This document shows, in pieces, positions 33,404-45,550 of a DNA stretch of 64,000 nucleotides. The notes beneath the pieces are model-generated. The model was not told the origin of the DNA and searched no databases. It saw only the letters and a program-made list of their open reading frames with translations. Positions within the stretch are counted from its first letter, which is position 1. The number at the start of each line of letters is the position of its first letter. A program made the position numbers and the translations under genes. The DNA is from Galerina marginata. Lineage: Eukaryota > Basidiomycota > Agaricomycetes > Agaricales > Galerinaceae. The DNA is taken from NCBI GenBank assembly GCA_023014335.1, contig JAECYW010000014.1:1240001-1304000 (forward strand), in the 5' to 3' direction.

Positions 33404-33734
33404 CAGGTTGTCACTTTCTAGACCAACAACAGTTCAGAGAATACGCACGGGTAGATATTGGAGCAGAAGAGGTCATCATATTGGCAAGAGAGAAATGCAA
33501 CAGAACGTGAAAATCTCCTGATCAGACGATATTACTGTCGTTTGCTGGAAATGAATGAGAGGTCATATTATTATGAACGAAAGGAGCCGAATGGTTCATG
33601 ATCAGCAACGAATCGTGAGAATTTATCTCCCATTCTGGGTATCTAACTGCCACTGTTTGCAAGATTCCTTCGATATTTTTTGCGCCTTCTTAAAGGTCGT
33701 CTACGACCTTGAATCAACTTCTACGTATATCAAG
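33404..33734. other. Divergent intergenic region
   Basis: Presumably holds the promoters of the F-box-like gene (minus) and the nucleolar GTPase gene (plus). No individual element is clear. Confidence 0.4.
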
Positions 33735-36514
33735 ATGCCTCGAATCAGAAAAGGCATGTTTAAAATCTATTGCTTAGTATTTTAACTCACCCGGTTTTCT
33801 TCACTTTTTCCTTCACCGCCGTTTGGACATGCAGAGACCAGTAATAGAAAAAAGACCAACGACCGAGCTAAACTCAGCAAAAAAGTTCGAGAAGGCCGGA
33901 AAAAGAACGCTAAGGCGGCGAAGAAGAACGTGCAGTGGAAGAGTAGTGCGTGTTCTATCCTTTTCTTATATTTTTCTCAATAAAATGTGTTTCTAATCAT
34001 GGTTGTCTCCGTTTGTGATTTGCAGAAACACCAAAAGATCCAGGAATTCCTAATGAGTTCCCATACAAGGATCAGATTCTCGCGGAGGTAGCTGAGCAGC
34101 GAAGGTTGGTAAGTTTGGACCCACCTGAGGACGATCTAGGCGTGAAAGGTCTAACAGGACGTTGGCTATGTATAGGCGGCAGAAGATAAGGAACGCAAAA
34201 AGCAAGAAAAACAGCGTGCACTCGCCAAGACTCGGGCTATCGCTCGCGGTGAGCCTTTTGAAGATTCGGACGAAGAAAACGACGGAGAGGCTGAAGGTGT
34301 GGAAGATGAGGACGAAATGGCTGTGTCGAAGGGCAAAGGCCTCAATGTCGGAGCAGAGAGTATAGCCAGCCTGAGCGCGAAACTCGTCAATGCTCAGTTA
34401 AAACCTCGACCGCGACCCGCAGCTGAAGTTGAAGAGGAGGACGAGGAGGACGAAGAGGAAGTTCCAGTGTTAATCAATCGCGACTTGCCCAATTTGAAGA
34501 CGGTGCTGGATAAGGCCGACGTCGTGCTTGAGGTACTTGATGCACGGGACCCGCTTGCCTTCAGGAGCCAGCATATCGAGGAGCTCGTATCCGGGATGGG
34601 AAAGAAGTTGCTTTTCATTCTCAACAAGATTGGTAAGATACGTTGAGGTCTGTTGTCCTTAAAACTGACATACAATTTTTCTGTGTAAAGATACATGTCC
34701 TAGAGAAGCCGTTGCTTCGTGGACACAGCACCTGATAAGTCAACATCCAACGGTGTTGTTCCGTTCTGCCACATCCTTCCTTCCAGCGCCATCAACGCCA
34801 GAACCTCAGACGAAGAAAGGAAAGGGAAAAGCTAAAGTGCCCGTAGACGATGCTCTTGGTGCTGATTCTCTCCTGGCTTGCTTTGCTCACTTAGCAAGGG
34901 AGAAAAAAGAAGGCGAACCTCTGGCTGTGGCGGTCATTGGCATTACCAACGTATGCTTTTTCGTTGTCTTTGACTTATTTTCCAACGGGCTTAAGTTTTC
35001 TAATTGTTTAGGTCGGCAAAAGCTCTCTGATCAACTCTCTGCTTAAACGTGCAGCGCTACCTATTTATACCCTCGCTTCATCTTCTCGAGGGCCAACGAC
35101 CACGGAACTTCCTCAAGAAGTCACATTGGACGTCGAGGACCAAAAGATCACACTAATTGATACCCCCGGACTGTCTTTCACGTCGAATGAAGATATTGAT
35201 AGCTCGTTACTTGAAGAACGCCGTGCGCGTGATATTCTTCTTCGCAGCAAAGGCAGGATAGACCGTTTGAAGGATCCCAACCCACCGAGTACGTCGCACT
35301 TTCCATCCATCGGCGAAAAGTATTTGCCTTGCTGCGCGAAGTTACCTGTGCTCACTTGGTATTCACAGTTGTGCAAATTGTGTCTCGGGCAAATGCTGAG
35401 GATCTTATGTTATTGTATAGCCTCCCTGCATTCCCGAAGGGCGATCCCACTGCCTTCCTTTCAGGTGTCGCTCGCGCCAACCAACTTGTCAAAAAGGTAC
35501 GTACCTTCACGATAGCCCGCTCCGTTCTCACGCACCGCCGTGCTTCGGCAAGCACGTCATACCCTCCTCTTTCTCTCCACCTCTCTATTATGCAAATTCG
35601 CTGATTTGGACTCGTCATCTTAACAGAAAGGAGAACCCGATTTGACAGGTGCAGCGCGCATTGTTCTCCGTGATTGGAGTATTGGAAAGCTTTCTCATTA
35701 CGCGACACCACCCACTACGTCTACATCTACACCCACCGTCATTCCTGGTACCGCAGAATCCTCTTCCCAATCACAATTAGCCGGCGCCGAAAGCTTCATT
35801 ACACAGCTCTATACAAAGAATGAAGCGATCCTGGCAGGCCTTCCGACAAGGAAGGAGAGAAGAAAACAGGGCGGGCTCGTCAAACTCTCGTCAGGGATCG
35901 TGGATGACAGGAAGACGGCTCTTGAAGAGGATTGGGCTGGCCTTGAGGATAGTGAGGATGAGGAGAGCGATGTCGATGAGCCCACAGGGCTTGATGTTGA
36001 GGGCATGGATGTCGATGAGGCGGAGGAGGACGAAGAAGAAGAGAACGAAGAGGAATCAGACGAAGGCCAAGAAATCGACGAAGAAGACGAGGAAGAAATG
36101 ACACCGCCTCCCATATCCAAGAAACACAAGCGTAAACGCGCTGTAGAAGTGTCTGCCCCTGAACGCCCATCCAAAAAGGTTGCCTTTGCACCACCTTCCT
36201 CGAAGCGCTCGCAATTGGATTCAAAACGAGCAGGCAAGCATTCACCGATCAAAACAGCGCAGCAGAAGCCCCTAAAATCGGCGCAAGTACCCTCAAAGAA
36301 GCTCGACAGAAAACCGCAGGACAAACCAGTGCCAAAGCCCAAGATTAGTCCGTCAAAAGTGTCCGCCGGGTCTGCTGCTGTGAAAACCGCCTCGGACACC
36401 AAGGGCAAGGTGGCTAATGTGTCTACCAAAAAGACGAAGGGACCACTTGCTCCTATTGTGCAGAAGGATGGAAGTAACGGACCAGAAGCTTACGATTTCG
36501 GAAAGTTCTTCTGA
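33735..36514 (+). CDS. grn1: Nucleolar GTPase, GNL3/Grn1/Nug1 family
   Basis: Eight exons (33735-33753, 33835-33945, 34026-34108, 34176-34632, 34691-34950, 35012-35288, 35369-35496, 35627-36514) give 740 aa. A basic N-terminal domain (MPRIRK...KLSKKVREGRKK) leads to DPGIPNEFPYK. A circularly permuted GTPase core follows: G4 NKID, then G1 GITNVGKSSLIN, G2-like TTTE and G3 DTPG. The C-terminal half is acidic (long E/D runs), then K/P-rich, ending EAYDFGKFF. The family acts in the nucleolus in 60S subunit maturation and export. Intron 1 appears to use a GC donor (AAAAG then GCATGT), because any GT choice breaks the frame. The NKID in place of NKxD-loop variants is normal for the family. Confidence 0.88.
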
Positions 36515-38065
36515 GGTTCTGGGATTTTCATTCAAGCTTTTATGTATCGAGTCCTTACATTCATGCCTGGATGCTCTGAATTCAAAACACTCCATTACTC
36601 ATTAATATCCGGGCTACTCAGTGACTCTGCTAGATTACCTGTCCCATGAGCTTACTTCGCCGAGTAAGCGCCCACATTTTTGAGATGGTAGTAACATGGA
36701 TGAATGCAACCCTGGCTACGTGGCATGTATTTGACTTCAGTCTCAATGGCCCTCGAAATCTAGACATTTCCCGATGCGTTTTGTAAGTTGTAACCACCTG
36801 GCGAAATCTCTACTGAGGACTAACCACGAGGCAAACGCCAAAGGGAACATATGTACATCACCATGAGGCGTGCCCGTGTCCGTTATATTTACCACATCGA
36901 TTTCTGTTTTGTTTTCAAACCATCACCTCTCAAGATCTCAAGTCCAATTGTTAAACATAGCCTACCATGGCCCACAAGTCTCCCGATTGGAGTTGCCAAT
37001 GACAACTTTAGCACTATCCGGGACTACCGTGAAATGTATTATTCTTCCTTGGCTTTCAGTCCCTCCTTGCTTCTTTTCCTCCATCACTATCAACCTATTC
37101 TTTCATCGAAGGCAATGCGGCTCAAACAACGTCGATTTGTTCTAGGTTTCTCACATCTTCTCCAGGCTGTCGGAAGCGTGGCTCATGGGCGTTGATTTGA
37201 ACAACACTCTGAATCCGAGTCAAAACGATATGTCACCACCGAATTCCGACGCTATCACGGCAACCAGCTCATAGTGGTGGACCTGCAGGTTCAACGCAAC
37301 CGCCGAATCATCGGTAATTTCGAGGTGACTGGATTGAATTCTGTTTCATGCCTTGTTTGAGAAGATTAATCCATGTCCAACAGTACTTTTGATTATCATT
37401 TAGCCTAACTAAACCGTTTAACCTGAAAAGGGTGGCTAAAGGACAGCCAGGCCTTCGGGAATGAATTTGGCTCGATGTATTCAAGGGGCTTGAGGAATTC
37501 ATCGAATCCACAAGCCTTACAGCTGGCACTTTCGTTGAAGGCATGCATTGTTGTCTCGAAGCGTCCTGGCGGTACAGTGTGGACACTGGCTATTTTCAGG
37601 TCTGCACTGTTTTAGTCCGATGACATCTGCGGTGGCAGAAATGCCGACAAATGACTGCGTCTTACCCATTTGGACTATTTGGGGAACCCAAGTTGTTGGT
37701 GTTCTCGTTCACTGCGGCCATTACTATTCCTCATCCGTCCGCTTAGTGAGGGCATAGCTACAAGGGCACAGCTTCCTATCATCGGACATTCCTGCAGTGA
37801 TCGCCATAGCTGCGCTAGGGTGTGCCTTTACGGGCTCAGGTCAGACCTTGACAAGGTTCTCGTGGGATATAAAAAGGTTCTTCTATCCAAATTGGTTCGC
37901 ATTGGAGCTGAGACTTTACCAAGTCATCATTCGCGTCTTTTACTACATAAAGGCAACAAGTTTCGAGCCAGGCTCCGCACTTGTCCCCTATCTTCTTTCT
38001 TGCGTCACAACCTACGAAAGTCTTTTATCAGCAACCTGGGCATCATTTCGCCCTACCAGCTCAAC
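36515..38065. other. Intergenic sequence, no secure gene
   Basis: A frame from 37797 to 38180 is open and overlaps the first exon of the next gene in a different phase. It lacks domains. Upstream exons of the F-box gene could lie here but were not found. Confidence 0.4.
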
Positions 38066-39598
38066 ATGCCTCTACACATATGGTCTGAACCCCCGCAGCC
38101 AAGACCCTTTCGAAACGGTTCAATCGGTAAACGAATTCATCGAAGCGTTCCTTCCACACCGATCAAAGACGTCCAGGTGAGTAGTGGGTATACACAATCG
38201 CAAAACAAAACTTTGCTAATCTACTTTCTTTTCGTTCAGCATATATATTATAGATTCTCGCCGTTTGATCTACTGCCAGTTGAACTCCAGGTCGAAATCT
38301 TCTCCTATTGTCTACCACCTTTCCCCCATTTCGACATCAACGAAGCCCCTCTACTGATCTCCCGTGTATGTCGTGCGTGGAGATCTGTGGTTCTTAACAC
38401 CCCAAAACTTTGGTCGGCATTCGAAATAGAGGTCACAGGTTCAGGGACATCGCCCTCTCCTCGAGACTTGCAAATCATGACTACCATGAAATTGTGGTTG
38501 GAACGATCCAAGAATTATCCACTCAGCGTCCGAGTGATCCACGTACCAGTCAATCGTGTCCCTGACCACCGATCTACCCAGCTCCTGGCTGTTCTCATAC
38601 CCGAAGCGCGTCGGTGGAGACATGTTCAGTTTGTTGTGCCATCGACGAGCATATCCAGCCTTCAGCACTCCTTTCCCGCGGACTTCCCATTGTTGCAGTC
38701 GCTAACGCTGCAAATGAAAGGTCTCTGGGGATCGAACCCGTCATTTGATGTGTCCACGATGAATATTCCGTGGCGTCAACTAACCAGTTTAGATCTCCAA
38801 CTGGAACATACCGTTTTGCTCACTCTCGACAAGTGTTTGGTCATCCTTGCGCAAACCGAACAACTCACGCGATGTACAATGAACGTGGATTGCACGCTTG
38901 ATCCGCGTACAGTCCATACCAGTCACCTTTCGCTGCCATCGTTGGAAACACTGCATTTAATCCTCCAAGGGGGTACCAATGCCACAACGATCGCCGCCGC
39001 TGACCGACCGGAGGCCTGCCTCGTACAATTCCTCAACATTCTGTCCCTTCCTATACTCCAGACCCTCCGTTTGGGGTGGCTGGTCCAACCAAGCGGTGCC
39101 CGATCTTGGTCAGCGAAACATTCTGACTTCTTGGCGTTCCTCCATAGGCAAGCACAAACAATCCAAGTGCTCAGCCTGGCGTACCTTCCGTTAACGGAAC
39201 GCGAACTTTTGGAATGCCTATCTCGAGTCCCGAACCTTACCCATTTGGACTTGAAGTTCTCGTTGAGTGACATCGAGAACGATCCTATCACGGAAAGTCT
39301 CCTGACCGCCTTCACATCCTCTCCGGAAGTTACGAAAAAGGGCAAGGCTCTCTTGCCCATGATGGAGTATTTTAACCTCCAGTGCAGCGGCAAGCATTAC
39401 GATAGCGCTGTCCTTCTGGCGTTTATCGAGTCACGTCGGAAATTGGGTCGAGGACCAAGTGACTCCGTCCGGGGCAGTTTATTGAAGTCATTTCACCTCC
39501 TTTCTATGAATCCCGTCTTTCGAGAGGTGGAAAAACACGTCCATAAATGGACTCAGGAAGGAATGGACGTGCGGATAGAAAGCTTATTTATCCGGTAA
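38066..39598 (+). CDS. F-box/LRR protein
   Basis: Exons 38066-38176 and 38240-39598 give 489 aa. After a basic leader, residues about 42-95 form a good F-box: SPFDLLPVELQVEIFSYCLP, LISRVCRAWRSVVLNTPKLW. The remainder has leucine-rich repeats (LTSLDLQLE, LPSLETLHLIL, VPNLTHLDLKF). It is a probable SCF ubiquitin-ligase adaptor and the clearest F-box in the window. The 63-nt intron (GTGAGT...GTTCAG) is a multiple of three without a stop, so its retention would add 21 residues. The upstream start is the first in-frame ATG after several open codons and may be incomplete. Confidence 0.75.
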   Translation: MPLHIWSEPPQPRPFRNGSIGKRIHRSVPSTPIKDVQVSSGYTQSQNKTLLIYFLFVQHIYYRFSPFDLLPVELQVEIFSYCLPPFPHFDINEAPLLISRVCRAWRSVVLNTPKLWSAFEIEVTGSGTSPSPRDLQIMTTMKLWLERSKNYPLSVRVIHVPVNRVPDHRSTQLLAVLIPEARRWRHVQFVVPSTSISSLQHSFPADFPLLQSLTLQMKGLWGSNPSFDVSTMNIPWRQLTSLDLQLEHTVLLTLDKCLVILAQTEQLTRCTMNVDCTLDPRTVHTSHLSLPSLETLHLILQGGTNATTIAAADRPEACLVQFLNILSLPILQTLRLGWLVQPSGARSWSAKHSDFLAFLHRQAQTIQVLSLAYLPLTERELLECLSRVPNLTHLDLKFSLSDIENDPITESLLTAFTSSPEVTKKGKALLPMMEYFNLQCSGKHYDSAVLLAFIESRRKLGRGPSDSVRGSLLKSFHLLSMNPVFREVEKHVHKWTQEGMDVRIESLFIR

Positions 39599-40076
39599 TA
39601 TTCAAGTTGCGGGTCTTAGTTTATGTTTAGAACCAATCTTACTACAATCACTTTAGTGCTTTCTTGGACTTTTCAATTGGACAGATCATAGAGTACGTTA
39701 ATAGCATGGACAAAATAGTGGTGTATCATCATTAGAACTCGAATTCACTCATCTATGTGGTCACTCGACCAGGAGGGTATCTATTCCCGGACTGCTGCAA
39801 TGATTAAAAGCTTCCGCACACCTCGGATCGGGACAACTATCGGGACTCGTTCAACGTCGGTAATAACACCATGACATGATGAGGCGGTGACCGCCATTAT
39901 TATGCAGGTCATGGGCAAATGGCACCTGTTGCCGAGTTGATCATCCAGTAACGCGTTAAATCACGTGATTTAATCAGTGGGTCACGTGTTAGTGCATCAA
40001 GATTTTTTGAGACGCCGGCGAGGCGCAAAGTTCAAACTCTTCTCCAAACCTCTAGAGAAATTCCCAATTTGAATCA
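39599..40076. other. Promoter region of NOP9
   Basis: Non-coding; contains two CACGTG boxes within the last 120 bp (separate entry). A palindrome-rich stretch around 39960 is otherwise unremarkable. Confidence 0.45.
39961..39988. promoter_or_regulatory. Two CACGTG (E-box) motifs upstream of NOP9
   Basis: TCACGTGA at 39961-39968 and CACGTG at 39983-39988 lie 22 bp apart, about 90-110 bp before the NOP9 start codon. CACGTG is bound by bHLH factors such as Cbf1-type proteins. Regulation by such a factor is an inference. Confidence 0.5.
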
Positions 40077-42990
40077 ATGCCTCGAGAAAATAGGAAACGC
40101 GGAAAGAAACATAAGAAACCACAAGAAGCCCCTCAGGAAGAACAACCCCGGTTTAAGGATCCAGAGCCACAACCTGAAGTGCACGAACAACCGTCTTGGA
40201 TCGTCCCTGCTGCAAACCGTGTTGAGGAATTAAACCCAGAAGCACCGTTTGGATTTGTAGAGGTAGATGTGAAGGCGTATTTTAGGACTGTAGATGTCCA
40301 AATACAGGACTGGCAAGAGAGCCAGGACGAAAATACAGGAGTAGATGGAGATGTTGATCCTAATGAACGTATGTGGTTTTAGTATCTCTCATTGGTCGTC
40401 GTTTGTTCACATCCTATCATGATAGAAAGGAGGTTATTTTTTATCGCAGCACTGAATGAGATGCACGGCAAGGAAAAGCAGTTAGCGACAGACCCTGATT
40501 GCTCGGTCGTTCTGGAAAGGATGTCATACTCAATGGACGACTTCGTTCGGAGGGTGTTTGTGGACAGTCTGGCTGGTTCGTAAGTTGTAAATGCTATGCC
40601 ATAACGCTCAATTTCCAACTCCAAACTCCAAAGTTATGAGCTTCTTTTGCGACATAGGTTTGCATCCCATGTCTGCCAAACTTTGTTCTTAGTCGCTAGA
40701 GATACTATCTCAAGAGAGGTGTGCCTATGTGGCCGTCTTTTGTTGATTATCTTTGCTGAACCTATTACCCCAGGCAAAAGGCATCATGCCCACAATGCCA
40801 GCATCCCAAGAAGAGGGCGAGCTTCGTACATTGACACAACTCATCTTGGACATTTGCGAAGTATATAAATTGATTGTTAAAGTTTCAGTATTGCTGAAAT
40901 ATTTTGCGTTTACAGGAAATTCTTCCTAACTTTTCATCTCTCCTCATGGATCCATTTGCGTCGCATGTCATTCGTAGCTTACTCCTGCTTCTGTCTCCCA
41001 ACCTTTCAGCATCAGAGGAAAGATCGCAATCGACTTTGCGTTCCAAAAAAAGTGCAGCATGGAAGGCGAAACAGGGTCAAATGATGTCTGTTTTCACAGA
41101 CGATAAAGGGAAAGGCAAGGAATCTCTGAGAAGCATCCCTTCAGAGCTGCGCCAGATGGCACGACGTATCGTGGAAGTCGTCCGAGCTGACCTTGGTGAC
41201 AATGAAACTCGCGCGCTGGCGGCCAATAAAGTTGCTTGCCCTGGGTTGCAGGTACCCCATGTCTTTATTGGTTTTGACATGTGACTGACATTGCATCAGA
41301 TGCTTTTAGGGGTGGAGGCTGATCAAGATATGGCCAACGAAGCCGGGTCTCTGATGGACAGAGTGATGGTTGGTGTCATCTCGGCGTGTCGTATGTTTCT
41401 TCTGGTCAATGGAATTCTACTGCAATTGACCTTCAAAATTAGGAAACGACCATTCAGCTGACATCGAAGAGTCGGATTATTTGGGCACCCTGCTCCGTGA
41501 TCCCAATTCTTCTCATCTGCTGGAAACGATAGTTTCTCGATGTCCGGACGATGCGTTTAACGCCTTATGGAAAACTTATTTTAAGGGCAAACTAGCCCGT
41601 TTGGCTGTCCATCCGGTAGCCAATTTTGTTCTTGCCAAAGCTCTGGAACGCGCTTCCAACAGTCAATTGTCAGAAACGTACGAAGAACTTGATGGGTCAT
41701 GGAATAAGCTGATACGTTAGTTTCGGTAATGTTTCATGCTCTTCGGCCTACTGATTTAATTTCAAGGGACTTCAAGGACTGGTGTGTTAAGAGCGGTCAT
41801 TGACAGAGCATCTGTTCTTGGATGGTCGGGAAAACCTTTCTCTGATGTTCGTTTTATTCGAACTACTTCTGATTTCCGGTTCCTGATTATTTTTGTACAT
41901 CAGGTAGTGTGCTCCGCTTTCGATATCGTTACCGCAGAGGACAAAAAAAGTCTGGTCCCTTGTGTATTGACTCTTCTTCCTTTGTCGGTGGGTAACTCTT
42001 TGGCTCGAACTGATTTTCTGATGATTGATTTATACTAGGATTATCGTACTACTCTTGCTAATCGAACACCTCGTGATGCTACATCTCGTGAAGGAAGCCG
42101 ACAATTACGACCTTCACAAGGCCCTTTAGAAGCTAAAATTCAGGGCAGCATTCTCATACAGTCATTGCTTCGCCTACCCGAACCTTACAACCAGTTTGTG
42201 ATTGATGCGTAAGAAATCCCTTATTCCGCTTTTGGTTCATCTTTTTACTACGATCGATAGGATCTATTCATTATCAATTGAAGAGCGGATAACGACAGCC
42301 CACAGTGCATCAGGTTCTCGGGTTTTCGACGTTCTACTTGAATCATCCACAGTGCCATCGAAGATGAAACGTCAACTGGTCATCGACTTCATTGGCCACT
42401 ATCATGTACTGGTTGATGATAAACTGGGCAGCCGTGTGGGCGATCGCTGCTGGGCTTTCTCCGACACCTATCTCAAGGTCGGTGAGGTTGCGTTTGAGCA
42501 TGGGTAGAGTTGACTTATTTATGCATAGGAAAAAATTGCGCGGTCACTCATATCACAAGAGCAGTCCCTGGCGGCATCTTTTTACGGAAAATTCTTCGCT
42601 CGAAATCTAAATTTGTATCTGCTCCAACGACGCCCAGAGGACTGGCGAAACCTCCAGTCAGATAGAAAGAGAGCTCAAGAGCAGCAAACCTCAAAAGTGA
42701 TCGATTCACCCTCAATATCTGTCGCCGGAAAGCAACCTCGTAGTGCCGATAGCCTCAAGCGGAAAGCTCGCCCAGAAGATGAAATTGATGCCCTTTTTAA
42801 CGAGAAACTCGGGAAAAGGATTAAAAAAGCGGCACTGGCAGATGACCTCCCAGTGGCGGAGGTTTCTAGTCAACCTCTCAAGACAGACGTCAAGAGCGGG
42901 GACACGGACAAGGAACTACAGCTGGTACTCGGAGCTATTCGATTAGCAGCATCCACCGAGATACCCGCGAAGAAGAAACGTCGCCATTGA
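40077..42990 (+). CDS. NOP9: Nop9, Pumilio-repeat pre-rRNA binding protein
   Basis: Twelve exons can be chained: 40077-40368, 40426-40579, 40634-40718, 40774-40860, 40916-41251, 41300-41390, 41443-41715, 41767-41846, 41904-41987, 42039-42208, 42261-42477, 42529-42990, giving 776 aa. The basic N terminus is followed by [19 protein letters not shown] and [14 protein letters not shown]. Puf-like repeats follow ([53 protein letters not shown]). The tail is K/R-rich (KKKRRH). Nop9 is a nucleolar protein that binds 18S precursor rRNA and is needed for 40S biogenesis. Size and motifs fit fungal Nop9 well. Confidence 0.88.
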
Positions 42991-43472
42991 AGTCGTCACT
43001 TTATGTCGATTTCCTCCATAGTCGTTCCTTGCTCTACGCGGCTGCGTTAGGGTTATTTCACTCTCAGGCTTTGTAGTCACGCCACGATGGCCCATGGGGT
43101 CAAATAGTCATTGGTAGGATTAGCTTAATTATAAGTAATAATGCTTCTAAAACATAACAATATGTAAGACTAGCAAATATTAGTGAAATGCGCATTGAAG
43201 CTGGTAAACGTCTGTGTACATGTGTTGTTTGTACCTACTGATCGGCCTTGATCAGGACGGTTGCTCGTTCAGCAAGGAGGTACACTGGGCCCTGAATGTG
43301 GGCATTGGGAAGCAGCGCTGGCTGGAACACATGAAAGGAATGTCAGAACAACACTCATCAACACAAGAAGCACACTCACACTGGAAACACCACACCATAT
43401 TCAGCTCAAAAATATGGTAAAGAGTATGTTAAAAATAGTCAATGTAATTTAAGGTTGTCAATCGAAATACGT

Positions 43473-43549
43473 AGAGAATATCTCTTTATCATATTTTTTC
43501 CCCTGACCGAAAACAATAGAGGAGAAAAAATATGACAAAGAAGTATTCT
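43473..43549. repeat. AT-rich inverted repeat
   Basis: Left arm 43473-43500 and right arm 43524-43549 pair with few mismatches around CTTTATCATATTTTTTC and GAAAAAATATGACAAAG. A further direct partial copy (TTCTTTATCATATTTTGG) lies near 43613. It may be a small MITE remnant. Confidence 0.6.
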
Positions 43550-43651
43550 ATATAATATTTACCATAATTGGATATCCAGATATGCTTAAAATACATTGAC
43601 TATTTCGAACGTATTCTTTATCATATTTTGGACCTAAATATGTAGACTCGC

Positions 43652-43761
43652 GACCAGTCTGTTCGCAAGCTCACTGCTTACTGTATTACATAACAAATAT
43701 TACATAATGTGATGTGAACAAAACGAGATCAAGTGCATGTGAGCTTGCGAACAGACTGGTC
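43652..43761. repeat. Perfect 23-bp inverted repeat, 64-bp spacer
   Basis: The 23 bases at 43652-43674 and 43739-43761 are exact reverse complements, with core CTGTTCGCAAGCTCAC and GTGAGCTTGCGAACAG. The AT-rich spacer holds repeated ATTACATAA. It could form a stem-loop or be the ends of a 110-bp element. Confidence 0.75.
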
Positions 43762-45136
43762 CAACTCGGCGCCCTTTTGGGTGGAGACGTGACAACACGC
43801 CAAACATGTCAACGAACTTTGCGAAATTTTGATCTTTGACCACCGTTTGACCCCCGTCCTCCTCCACCTTCTCCCTCTGTCTCACTGGTTTTCTAGTTCT
43901 TGCTGCCTTAAGATGCTTCTATCTTCTGTCTGTGATGAGGTCCTGCCCCTCTGGCAGCTGTCGGCAAAACTTTGGCTCGAACAGGCTGTGATTCTTGGCA
44001 TGTCCGACTCTTCGCTCAGTTTCTTGTGCTATCCTGTGTCCTTCAAGATAATCCTTTGACTTCTGCCTAGTACTAAGCTCTCAAATGGCTTCTGAATTCA
44101 ATCTAGGGAATCAATCATATCTGGGAAGGTCGATACATGTGCCTGGCTTGCATTTTTTGCACCGGCAACGGAATGGTGCAATCAAGAGAGAGCTGCTTTG
44201 CTAGTTGGTGCCTGTCTTAAATATGGTATGATCATATAATGTGATTATACTTAATAAGTGGTGAAAAGTGCGTCCTTATTTCACCTTATTTCACCTTTCT
44301 TCGCTGATATGCAACCACACAGTTTGAAAAACACGCATTGTTGTCTTTTTCTGACAAATTGGTTGGGAGAAAGGACGGAATATAGATCCTTATTACTATC
44401 TGTAACGCTATTCCAAATTTTAGAACAAACGAGTGAATATTTGTTAAATGAGAAAGAAAATTGAAAACGACCATTTCCGATTTCATCAAATTTTGACTAA
44501 GTCCCGCGTCACGCTACTGCAATGAATTTGTGACCGTGCTATGTGACTACCCAGCTGTTCCAGCCGCTTTCGCACAATCCTTACGATTGATCGAAAGCGG
44601 ACTGGTCACGAGCCTACTAAATATGGTGTCCTGTTTCCAGTATCACTACTACTAAAGACGCTAGATGCCGACATCAATCCCACGTTTTGCAGACGCGAAT
44701 GCGGGCGCGATTGCCTTGCCGAGTGAGTTTTTTCCTTGCCAGACAGTGATCGCAAGGATTCAATTCTTGCTGTCTCTGCACTTTTCACTATCGAAAAGGA
44801 TGTTTTTTTGCCAGCGCCGCTATCGCGTTTGTTGGGGGTACTCCACTTATTTGTACGCTTCGGCATTGTGACGTTTTTCAATAGGTCACGGTCCTCATTT
44901 GGGCTTGGTTTCCTAATCGACACTTTCATTCAATTTTTATCTTATCTCTCTTGCCAATCTTATCAGCCCTCAGTAAATAAATAACAATCACTTTCTTGAC
45001 CTCTGTACACCGGGGGCTTTACCAGTAAGAAAAACCCAGCTGATAAAAAGATTCTGAGACACATTATAAACATTTGTATGCCAAAAAATTGAGCACTACA
45101 CCTCTGTACAGAAAGTTACAGAGCAATGGTGACACT

Positions 45137-45550
45137 GGCTGGTAACACAAAAATTCAAATGGGGAGACACTGACCTAAATTTCGGATCCAACAGTGTTCA
45201 AGGACAAAAAAGGGCATGCAAAGTGTGCCGGGAATTTAAAATCAAACTTAAAAATTTCCTCTTTCTGGTAACACAAAAATTTAAATGCGGACATGGTGAC
45301 CTAAATTTTGGATTCCACGAAAACAAGCTTTGACGCTGGGAAAATTAATCACAACTTGCACAGGTCCACCAGACAGTGTTCAAGGACGGAAGGGGCGCGC
45401 GAAGCGCGCCGAAACTTTAAAAGCAAACCTAAGGATTTCCTGTGTCTGGTAAAACAAAAATCGATGTGTACACGGTGACCTAAACATTCGAAACAAAAGA
45501 ACATTCTTTGACTTTAGGAAGTTCCCGTGCGGAGCACGGGGACGCGCTAG
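45137..45550 (+). mobile_element. Helitron-like 3' end with internal tandem repeats
   Basis: The right end has the Helitron signature: a hairpin (CCCGTGC, loop GGA, GCACGGG at 45524-45540) about 6 nt before CTAG (45547-45550), followed by T. The sequence before it holds about three degenerate units of roughly 130 bp sharing TCTGGTAA(C)ACAAAAAT, GACCTAAA and CAGTGTTCAAGGAC. The 5' TC terminus was not located and no Rep/helicase frame exists here, so this would be a non-autonomous copy. The left boundary given is only where the repeats begin. Confidence 0.6.

Larger units (their letters stand above)
42991..45136. other. Gene-poor, AT-rich region with inverted repeats
   Basis: No gene supported. 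It contains an AT-rich inverted repeat (43473-43549) and a perfect 23-bp inverted repeat (43652-43761), listed separately. Short frames at 43829-44059 and 44606-44984 are not convincing. Confidence 0.45.

Noticed and set aside
35809..36429. 206-aa minus-strand Ser-rich frame
   Set aside because: Antisense shadow of the acidic (GAA/GAC-rich) tail of the nucleolar GTPase.
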